This document shows positions 8,796 through 16,698 of a stretch of DNA of 64,000 nt, piece by piece. The stretch covers positions 290,292,246 to 290,356,245 of the forward strand of contig OY998175.1 of NCBI GenBank assembly GCA_963921935.1, given 5' to 3'. The position numbers and the translations under genes were made by a program. This DNA is from Galeruca laticollis (lineage: Eukaryota > Arthropoda > Insecta > Coleoptera > Chrysomelidae). The notes under the pieces were generated by a model that saw only the letters and a list, made by a program, of their open reading frames with translations, searched no databases and had not been told where the DNA came from. Positions within the stretch are counted from its first letter, which is position 1. Each line of letters starts with the position of its first letter.

Positions 8796-11480
8796 TCAAA
8801 GTGCTTCCCACACATCGCGGTAGGTAGATCGATCTTGGAATTCATTTTTAGTTACCGCGTAGAAGACGTACCGCGAATTATGTTTCAGTTTCAGTGTCTT
8901 GCCAGGGGCTGGAATCTGGTCTTCAAGTTTTTCTAATTGCCCGAACTTCTTTCGAAAGACGGTTGCCAACCCTCGTGCGTTCTTGATACGGGCGGGGATG
9001 TTGTATGCCAGTGAATAATCTTCCGGGAGAATGAACAGATCTTGTTGTTGTTCCGAAGTGACTCCATATCTAGCTTTCCAGGTACCTCCATACGTGCCCA
9101 TAAATTCCTCGAAGGTAGGGTCAGACACATCTCGAATAAGGTTTACTCCTTCCTCCAGGTCATGGTCTCCTTCGAATGGCGCTAGTCGGTTTTGGTGAAC
9201 TACTTTTGGTTTTCCGTTGGGGATCTTGCCTATGCGATATATAACATCATTGATCCTTTTCTTGATTAAGTATGGACCTTCCCAGGATTTTTGTAATTTT
9301 GGAGAAAAGCCTTTTCTCCTCGTCGGGTTGTGTGACTGTACTTTGTCCCCTTCTTTAAAACCGCCTTCTGTGGCCTGCGTGTCGTACCGACTTTTCATTC
9401 TGTCGCTGGCAACTTGAAGATTTGTTCTAACTAATTCATGAATATCGTCCAGTCTTCTTCTCAATTGGATCACGTAGTCTTCGCCTGCTAGATCTTCTCC
9501 AGGCCGACATCCAAATTCCAGGTCACAAGGAAGCCTCATTTCACGTCCAAACAGGATTTTCGCCGGTGTTTCACCCGTGGACTCATTGACGGCAGATCGA
9601 TAAGCCAATGCGAATAGGGAAAGATACTGGTCCCAATCTCTCTGATGGCTGGATACTACTTTGCACAGGTATTTTCCAATAGTCCTGTTCATTCTCTCGA
9701 CCATTCCATCTGACTGTGGATGTAATGCTGTTATCCTGGTCTTCTTCATTCCCAGCTTCTCGCAAATCTCCTGGAATAGATGGCTTTCAAAATTTCTTCC
9801 CTGGTCACTGTGGACTTCCAAGGGCACTCCATATCGGCTGATAAATTCTTTCACCAATACATCTGCTACAGTTGTGGCCTCTTGGTTGGGAATAGTGTAA
9901 ATTTCCACCCATTTTGTGAAATAATCCATTATAACCAGTATGTATTTGCTACCATTTTCTGTTGTCCGAATTTGTCCAGAGATGTCTAAAGCAATCTTTT
10001 CGAAACGGCCTCCAACATTGTACTGTTTCATGGGTGCCTTTCTCTTGCGATGAGGTCCATTACTCGTAGCACAAGTCGTACATTTCGTACACCAGTCCTT
10101 CACATCGTCGAAGCTGTTCATCCAATAAAACCTTTCACGGACTCGCTGAAGGGTTTTCTTCACTCCCAGATGACCTCCCGATGGACTGTCGTGTAACTTC
10201 TTCAATACCTCAGTTACTCTTGTTCTCGGGATAACTAGCTGTCTCCTCATCTCGGAACCATCATAGTTTTCAAGGACTCTTTTCAACAGCCCTTCTTGCA
10301 GGACAAGAGAGTCCCACTGAGCCCAATACGCCTTGAGTTTCGGTGAAAACTTTGACACTTCTTGCCAGGTAGGTCGCCGATTTTCTTTCTTCCATTGCCA
10401 GGTAATCTTCAGGTGAGGATCATTCTCCTTATCTTCTCTGATCCTGGTGGGTGACCATTCCTCGTTGACTACAGTAGTTCTTAAAACTGCAACTTCCTTA
10501 TATTTCGACTTGTTGCATTGTGAATAGTCTACAGGGCATGACCGTCTAGGCAAATAGTTGGCTTTTCGGTGATTCATATCAGCTGGATGTTCACCCCCGT
10601 CTGATTTCCCCTGTGACTGGCGTTCTTGGGTTACGGGAGTCTTGGGGCTCTTAGACGGACTGCGTACGTGCTGTAGCTCGCCACACTTACGGCATATGAT
10701 GTTCTTCTGCTTCTTGTCTGCCATACCTTCCAACAAGTTGACGATCTGGTCAAGTTTGTCATCGTCATCTTCTTCCTGCATAGTCCTACCTTTGTTATAC
10801 CGCGAGCTCTCCGTGGCTGCTTTGCATTTAAGAGGTTCCTGGTTTGTAGGAGTCGTAGGACGCTCACACGAACTGCGTGCATGCTCTCGCTCGCCACAAT
10901 TACAGCACCTGATCTTCTTCGGCTTCACGTCTACCATACCTTTCAACAGGTTGACGATCTGGTCAAGTCTGTCATCGTCACCTTTTTCCTGCATGGTTCT
11001 ACCTTTGCTGTATCCCGAAGCCAACGTGGCTTCTTCATATTCAAGAGCAGCAGTCAATGCATCGACCAATGTTTTAGGATGGGCTAATCGAAGCGTCTTC
11101 TCCATATCGTGGTCACATAAGCCGTCAATAAAGGCCTGGATGCCTGAACATTCCATCATGTTCTCTGGTGCTGATGGATAAGCAAATCTGACTAGTCGGG
11201 CAATATCCATTTCATACTCTTGAAGGGTTTCGTCACGTTTCCGCCTTCGGTTCTTCATTTGGAATCTGTACAAATGTTCTAAATGTTCGTGACCGTATCG
11301 TATGTCCAGCTTATTTTTCAGCTGCTCAAAGTCATCCGTTTCTTCCATAGGTATCGTCTGAAGTACATCTAAGGCATCTCCGCGAAGCGCGTTGGTTAGG
11401 TTCACTGCCTTCTCCTTGTCGGACCAATTATTCACTCTAACGGCTGCTTCAAACTGTTTAACGTAGTTGGGCCACGACAT
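8796..11480 (-). CDS. Gag-integrase-macrodomain polyprotein (RT deleted)
   Basis: 894 codons from 11480; the frame is open further upstream to the TAG at 11628, including an APTFDGKMSWPNYV motif, so the start is only the first downstream Met. Residues 1-160 are retrotransposon Gag. Residues 192-205 form a zinc knuckle (Cys192, Cys195, His200, Cys205). A tandem repeat brings a second, damaged one (Cys263, Cys266, His271, Ser276). At residue 304 HRKANYLPRRSC resembles the end of gypsy RNase H, so protease, RT and RNase H have been lost between about 290 and 304. Integrase follows: zinc-binding His430, His437, Cys467, Cys470, and catalytic Asp499, Asp559, Glu595 (DD35E). Residues 805-894 are the first part of a TARG1-like macrodomain (DLFILPEDYSLAY, VFRKKFG, RYVFYAVTK), ending at an in-frame TGA. 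Confidence 0.85.
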   Translation of the reverse strand: MSWPNYVKQFEAAVRVNNWSDKEKAVNLTNALRGDALDVLQTIPMEETDDFEQLKNKLDIRYGHEHLEHLYRFQMKNRRRKRDETLQEYEMDIARLVRFAYPSAPENMMECSGIQAFIDGLCDHDMEKTLRLAHPKTLVDALTAALEYEEATLASGYSKGRTMQEKGDDDRLDQIVNLLKGMVDVKPKKIRCCNCGEREHARSSCERPTTPTNQEPLKCKAATESSRYNKGRTMQEEDDDDKLDQIVNLLEGMADKKQKNIICRKCGELQHVRSPSKSPKTPVTQERQSQGKSDGGEHPADMNHRKANYLPRRSCPVDYSQCNKSKYKEVAVLRTTVVNEEWSPTRIREDKENDPHLKITWQWKKENRRPTWQEVSKFSPKLKAYWAQWDSLVLQEGLLKRVLENYDGSEMRRQLVIPRTRVTEVLKKLHDSPSGGHLGVKKTLQRVRERFYWMNSFDDVKDWCTKCTTCATSNGPHRKRKAPMKQYNVGGRFEKIALDISGQIRTTENGSKYILVIMDYFTKWVEIYTIPNQEATTVADVLVKEFISRYGVPLEVHSDQGRNFESHLFQEICEKLGMKKTRITALHPQSDGMVERMNRTIGKYLCKVVSSHQRDWDQYLSLFALAYRSAVNESTGETPAKILFGREMRLPCDLEFGCRPGEDLAGEDYVIQLRRRLDDIHELVRTNLQVASDRMKSRYDTQATEGGFKEGDKVQSHNPTRRKGFSPKLQKSWEGPYLIKKRINDVIYRIGKIPNGKPKVVHQNRLAPFEGDHDLEEGVNLIRDVSDPTFEEFMGTYGGTWKARYGVTSEQQQDLFILPEDYSLAYNIPARIKNARGLATVFRKKFGQLEKLEDQIPAPGKTLKLKHNSRYVFYAVTKNEFQDRSTYRDVWEAL

Positions 11481-11627
11481 TTTTCCATCGAACGTTGGGG
11501 CCTTGACTCGGGTAAAACTGCCAATATCTTCAAACTTAGGTAGTGTTTCTGGCTTGCAAGGTTTCGTTTGCTCGGTCTTCTTTTCTTCCCCTGGCGTGCC
11601 TCGCGTTCTTGAATCGGCAATCTTTTC

Positions 11628-12110
11628 CTATAACTCCTTGATTTTCTCGTCTATCGTAATCTTATTCTCGATTTTCTCGTCCATCGTTGACATTTTATTC
11701 TCGATTTTCTCGTCCATCGTTGACATTTTATTCTCGATTTCAGATTTTAGAGACGAAATTTCATTTTCAATGTCAGCGGCAATGTCGTTTTTGATTAATA
11801 AGATATCGGCAGATATATCGTTCTTCAAAGTAGAAATATCGTTCTTCATAGCCGAAATCATCTCGTCCATATTAGCAGAAATGTTCCCTTCCATGGAAGA
11901 ACTCTTCTCGTCCATGTTAGCAGAAATTGACGAGATTAAGGTGGAAGCATCGTCATTGAATAGAACTGTTTCTGTATCAAAACAGTCATTTTCCAGTGCC
12001 ACTTTAAGTCGTTCTACTAATTCGTTTTTCTTACCGGACGTTTCCAGCTCACGATCTTCCAATTCTACTGTTAGTTCCGCCACTTTGAGGTCACATAGTC
12101 TCTTGGCCAT
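11628..12110 (-). CDS. SAP-domain and coiled-coil Gag N-terminus
   Basis: It starts at 12110. Residues 7-40 fit a SAP domain (LKVAELTVELEDRELETSG, then KKNELVERLK), a DNA-binding helix-loop-helix. Residues 60-160 are a coiled coil built of ISANMDE / KIENKMSTMDE repeats. A TAG at 11628-11630 ends it, but the frame continues to the 894-codon ORF (distance divisible by three), so the stop is either a mutation or a read-through site. It lies just inside the 5' LTR and PBS. A near copy is at 7454-7981. SAP in a Gag suggests nucleic-acid or chromatin contact, which is inference. Confidence 0.75.
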   Translation of the reverse strand: MAKRLCDLKVAELTVELEDRELETSGKKNELVERLKVALENDCFDTETVLFNDDASTLISSISANMDEKSSSMEGNISANMDEMISAMKNDISTLKNDISADILLIKNDIAADIENEISSLKSEIENKMSTMDEKIENKMSTMDEKIENKITIDEKIKEL

Positions 12111-12154
12111 TTTTGCGTAGCAATTTATTTATATTACCCCACACCTGACACCAA

Positions 12155-12613
12155 TGTAATGTTATTCTAATTTATTCAAACAATAAACGGGTGGGATAAA
12201 TTTCAAACACACGATATGGCTACTTACTAATTTACATAAACACTAAACTAATCACTAACACTTAATTTATATATACTCAGTATATTCACTTAAACTAATT
12301 CATATTTACTGTTTGCTATTTCGGTGTATTTATTTCACGAGATTACTTTATCAACTAAACTGGTCCGCTGATCGGTCCTTTTTATATACTAGTGCCCTTT
12401 GTACTAGAGAATTCTGGGCTGCGGCTTACACAAAACAATTGGTTCTGGCCTTTCCTAGATAACTCTGGTCACAAAAACAATGTTTACATAAGATAGTCCT
12501 AAAGTCGTAAACAGTTATAAAAAAACAGTGCGTATCCGCCATAATTTTAACTTTTATACCTGGCTTAGACAGAGTCGGTTTTAGGGACTATACCAGGGTG
12601 CTGTTTCGTAACA
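12155..12613 (-). repeat. 5' LTR of the gypsy-like element, 459 bp
   Basis: It aligns with 8039-8518. It reads TGTTACGAAACAG to ACATTACA on the minus strand and is followed one base later by the PBS TGGTGTCAGG. It has a TATATAAAA-like box region and the shared segment CTAGTACAAAG. The length difference between the two LTRs comes mainly from indels near 12165-12290. Confidence 0.85.
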
Positions 12614-13133
12614 TTATTTTAAGCAGTGCTTTACTACTCCAAAGAATCGTAAAAAGAGAAGATGGTGGATGGTGTCTTTAAATAGAAGTCATTCTAGGTA
12701 GGTTTATGACTAGATATTTGTTTAAATTTGAGATAGTGACGTCCCGGTCTGGAATCCTTGGGTTCCAAATCACAAGTTTATTTTCGAATAACCCCAAAAA
12801 CGTCAACGTTAATTTGTTCGTCCACTCCATTTCGTAGAAACGAACCTTTCGTCACGGCGGCACTGCATACAATAATACGTGTACTGTATAATCACCGCTA
12901 AATTGAAACAAAAAAATCTATCCCCATACCTCTTCTACTATGCCGAAGCGTGTGGGAGCATTATCGAAGGTACACGTAGTTTACTAACGGCATCCTTTAT
13001 TTCGTGCTAGTTTACCGACCAGCGCCGGGAAAATGACGAAGGACGAATATTTGCCAAAGTTAACTTCCCACACGCTACGCGAATAAGTCTAAATACTAAA
13101 TGTTTGCCAAATACACGTAGTATCTGGGACTGG
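12614..13133 (+). pseudogene. PIF/Harbinger-like fragment and right terminal inverted repeat
   Basis: At 12648-12700 the plus strand reads KRRWWMVSLNRSHSR, resembling the conserved RRWW-xxxx-NR block near the N-terminus of Harbinger nucleases. The right edge, around 13103-13133, is an inverted match of 7258-7288. An internal inverted pair, AGCGTGTGGGA near 12953 and TCCCACACGCT near 13067, adds a small stem. I infer that the gypsy-like element landed in a Harbinger-type transposon. The protein evidence is short. Confidence 0.4.
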
Positions 13134-13609
13134 CCAAAGTTAAAAAAGAATTGAAAAGTGGGGGGGGGGATAAATGAGATTCTTAATTATACAATTTTTA
13201 TGATATAGAAGTTTCTAAGTAATAAATAAAATATATAGTCAAGTCATACGTACGTAGCAAACATTTTTACAACTACTTTTAAGATATCATTCATTTTCAA
13301 CAACGATGTGAATTTTACAAGGTTAAAATCATTATCATGAAAAGTATTTGATTTCATCAACATGAATTCTCTTGCGGGAAAAATGAAAAAGCTATCTCAA
13401 AATCTATTGATTATTACATAAATTATAAGCAGAAACTGATAAAAAATGCCCCAGGAGATAAAAATTTAATGTCTGATCTACAGTCACTAAATTTGACATG
13501 ATACTTATGAATGATTCTAATTTTTCTCCACTGTGAAAATTTACCATGCGACTCATTTAGTTCTAGCAAGTATCTTGGAAATTGGACTATAATATTCTGA
13601 TTTTTTTAG
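13134..13609. other. AT-rich stretch, nothing recognised
   Basis: It includes a run of nine G at 13161-13169. No ORF with coding character. Confidence 0.3.
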
Positions 13610-13995
13610 TTTTAATATATAAATAAATTATTCCTAGTTTTTTTCAAAATAAGTAAATATGTAGATAGAGTTTTCAAATTACATTAAGGATAATTTGAAT
13701 GATTATATGATTTTAATCGTAATCAAGTAAGATATTTGGTTGTCATAACAATTTTAAAAATTTTAAGGAAAAAATCTATCGATGAAGTAAATTGATCGAG
13801 AATTGTAAAGAGAGTTTTGAAGTTAAAGGAGGAGATATATAATAAACTAGATTGAAATCGAGAATTGAAGTTTGGAAGAGATATAAAAGTAATAGAAATT
13901 TGCTCAATAAAAAGGAAAATTTTATATGGAAAGTGTAATCGTTAGGATTTATGAAGAAGGTGTTTCGGAAGATAGAAAATAGTTTCTCCATTTAA
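13610..13995. repeat. Dispersed repeat, inverted copy at 34400-34925
   Basis: Blocks such as ATTATTCCTAG, AATCAAGTAAGATATTTGGT and GAGAATTGTAAAGAGAG are found in the same order, reverse-complemented and diverged, in the second region. No coding content. Confidence 0.5.
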
Positions 13996-14302
13996 AGGTT
14001 ATATCTGGGGGAGAAATCGATACTTGATTACAATTTTTGGGAAGAGCTTGTGAATAATTTTTTCGACAGAACTGCAGAAAGAAATTTGTAGTGAATATTA
14101 TATCTGGAGTGAATAGATAAATAGAAAATAAAAAGGTAGCGTCTACATTTTTTTATCAGAGATATCTTAAATTCATTTGGCCCTCAATTCAAAATTTATG
14201 AATGCATTCATTAACATGAACAAAAAATTGTAATTGTCACTTGAAAATTAAAACTGTCAAGTTTATTAGTATATTTAAGTATAAGTGGATAAAGGGGTCT
14301 TA

Positions 14303-14641
14303 CAAACACGCGCGATTTTTCGACCACGACGGTGCAGCCGGAGTGCTCGAAATAGGGCAATTGTTTGAAAGACCAGTTATCCACGAATACTTCACGCTAT
14401 TATTCTATTGGTGCACTTTGAAATCATAAAATATTAACATTATATTATTACTACAAAAAAATGGGAGTCCGTATTCGATGCCCAGCCAAGTTTCGTGAAA
14501 GTCCATCCTAAATAGTATTTATTTTTATTTGACGTTACGAGGTACTGCTGTCAGATCAATAATCAAAAAGGTTGTTATTGATACTTACTTTTCTCGAGTT
14601 GTTGTTGTTACCATGGTAACTTTAAAAAACGCGCGTGTTTG
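14303..14641. mobile_element. Possible short TIR element (MITE)
   Basis: CAAACACGCGCGATTTTT at 14303-14320 has a near-perfect inverted match ending at 14641. The interval of about 340 bp has no transposase. A perfect palindrome, GTTACCATGGTAAC (14607-14620), lies just inside the right end. Target duplications are not clear. Confidence 0.35.
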
Positions 14642-14680
14642 AATGTTCGATTTAAACACGCTGAGGTGTGCAATAAGTAA

Positions 14681-15400
14681 AATGAGGGACCAATAAAAAA
14701 AGTTTTGTATCTGGTTGAAAATTTAAAGGAAACCAATGAAAAGGTGTTGAGGAAAATTGAAGAAAACGATGAACGGATTAAATAAAGGATGGAGGAGAAC
14801 AGAAGAGAAATAATGGAATTGGCTCAGAAAATGATGGAAAATTCGGAAGCACAGATCAGAACAAATCAGGAAGAAGTAGATACAATTGGAATAAGAGTTC
14901 ACCAGGAACCACGAGAGACAGATCAACGATTGGAAATATTAAATACAAATATGGAATTCATGGCAGTAACAATACAAAACGACTTAGCGGGACATAAAGA
15001 AGAATTAGGAGGAGGAATAAATAGAATGGAAAATAATGGTCAAGGAAAATTAGGCAGATTAAAACAACAAGTGAATGAAAAGGGGCAAAGGATAACAAAT
15101 TTGGATGAGGAAATACTGGATGGACAGAAGAAAGAAGAGATAGAATTCAGTACAGAAAATAGAATAAGATAACTAGATTTAAAAAGAGAAATGGAGATTA
15201 GAGTAGGTAGGGAAATAACTGTAACGACAAGTTATGGTAATCAAAGTACACTTAAATTTGATGGGGATATCAAGAAAGTTCACCCAAAGATATTCAAAAA
15301 CATTTTAAAAAACAAAATCAGTTTAGGTTTGCCTATCCAGAATCTGAGGGAAGCCATAAGAGAACATTTGAACGGAAATGGTCTATTATGGTTTCAATAA
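14681..15400 (+). pseudogene. Gag fragment of a coiled-coil LTR element
   Basis: The frame entering from about 14683 reads PIKKVLYLVENLKETN, a stop (TAA near 14782), then RMEENRREIMELAQKM and a long coiled-coil region to 15172. After a stop it resumes at 15191 with LKFDGDIKKVHPKIFKN and REAIREHLNGNGLLWFQ. The HPxxF and IREHL-x-WF pattern is typical of the CA-like part of insect gypsy Gag. No zinc knuckle or pol follows. It is related in design to the Gag fragments at 414-1313 and 31430-32596. Confidence 0.6.
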
Positions 15401-16151
15401 CTCTATTTTTTACTATCCTTCTTATAAGTGATAGAAATTTCACTATGTTTCAGAATTGTTATTTCTGCCGTTTCTATTATTTCGAACTGAATCTTTTTCA
15501 GCTTGGCTCTTGACAACCAATTATAACACTACTACTTTAAATTACAATTACTTGGACCAATAAAAGGAATCAGGTTTATAAATTACAAAATACTTCTTAA
15601 ATGTCTCTTACTTCATTAAAATAATTATTTACAGGTTATTAATGTACTCAATACTATAAAAAATTCATAATCCTGTTTACTTTTATGTTTACAATAATAT
15701 TTTAGCAATAAATGCTCAGCTCTGTGTTTGTTGATTATACTTTCATCCAATGAAATTCTTTCCATTTGCATTGTGAATGATCGTTATTTATTTGTTCCTT
15801 GTCGGAAATCCAACCTCATTTTAATAACAATACAATTTTGGCAGCCGTCAAATTATGTACTGTCAAAAATTCTATAGATCATAATAAAGTTCAAAATAAA
15901 ATCATTATTATTATAATTTTGTTTTGAACTATTTTACTAAAATATTTTGCCTGCTATAATATAAACCTAAATGTCCCCTAGAAATTTTGAAATCAGATAA
16001 GTGAGCGTACAAATTAAAACAACCAGAGAAATCCCACTACGCAAAACATCTAATTGACTACCTATTTGTCATAAGAAACAAGAACTGGAATTCCTTGAAG
16101 AGTTAGAAATTAGAAGACACTTTTAAGAGACCCACAATATGAAGGCGTAAA
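15401..16151. other. AT-rich flank, no gene seen
   Basis: It lies between the Gag fragment and the hAT left end. No ORF or repeat recognised. Confidence 0.3.
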
Positions 16152-16169
16152 TAGGGATGGCAACGATAC

Positions 16170-16270
16170 ATCGATATATTCAATATATCGATATTTTTTC
16201 AAATATATCGATATATAAATATCGATGTAATAGTTTCGATATATCGCAAAATATATCGATATTTTAGGTT
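16170..16270. promoter_or_regulatory. hAT subterminal ATATCGATAT motif cluster (left)
   Basis: Many copies of the palindromic core TATCGATA occur within 100 bp of the end. A matching cluster lies at 25350-25450. Subterminal repeats of this kind are usual transposase binding sites in hAT elements; that role is inferred. Confidence 0.6.
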
Positions 16271-16698
16271 AAATACCGATGTCAAAAAACTAATCAATTG
16301 CAAATTGCACACACCACAATTTGGCGAAATTTCAATCTAGTTTGTTTTATCACCAACATTCGTTTAAATTCTTAGCACCATCTAGTGTCGAGAAGCGCAA
16401 ATAACTTAGTAGGTACCTGTATTTGATACGATAGGTACCCGAATTATCGGCTATAATCGGGATTCCTTTGAATAACTTGAACGGAATTAAGTTTTTCCCC
16501 GAAATTTTTTGTCTGGGAATACTCGTCCAGAGTTTATAAATACACCTCAACAAATATTTCTTCTGCAATCTGCAAAGAGCTTTGAAAGTGTTTGCTGTGA
16601 ATAAATGATAGTGTGATTGTTCAAAAGTTCAGTGAAGTTGAAATTAGAATGAACTTGATTTATTACATAAATTTAAAGTGACAGTTGGTTCTGAAAAT

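Larger units (their letters stand above)
8039..12613 (-). mobile_element. Ty3/gypsy-like LTR retrotransposon lacking PR-RT-RNase H and carrying a macrodomain
   Basis: Two LTRs (12155-12613 and 8039-8518) enclose a PBS (TGGTGTCAGG at 12153-12144), a SAP-Gag frame, a Gag-integrase-macrodomain frame, a CCCH zinc finger and a polypurine tract at 8522-8530. The protein frame is continuous apart from two in-frame stops (11628-11630 and 8796-8798). Protease, reverse transcriptase and RNase H are absent, so the copy must depend on a relative for mobility. The outer 5' LTR edge is at 12613; the other edge continues into a second partial copy, so no simple target duplication can be read. Confidence 0.85.

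Noticed and set aside
10642..11181. 179-codon plus-strand ORF
   Set aside because: Antisense shadow of the Gag coding region; the minus frame has Gag and zinc-knuckle motifs.
11467..12120. 217-codon plus-strand Ser/Phe-rich ORF
   Set aside because: Antisense shadow of the SAP-Gag coiled coil.
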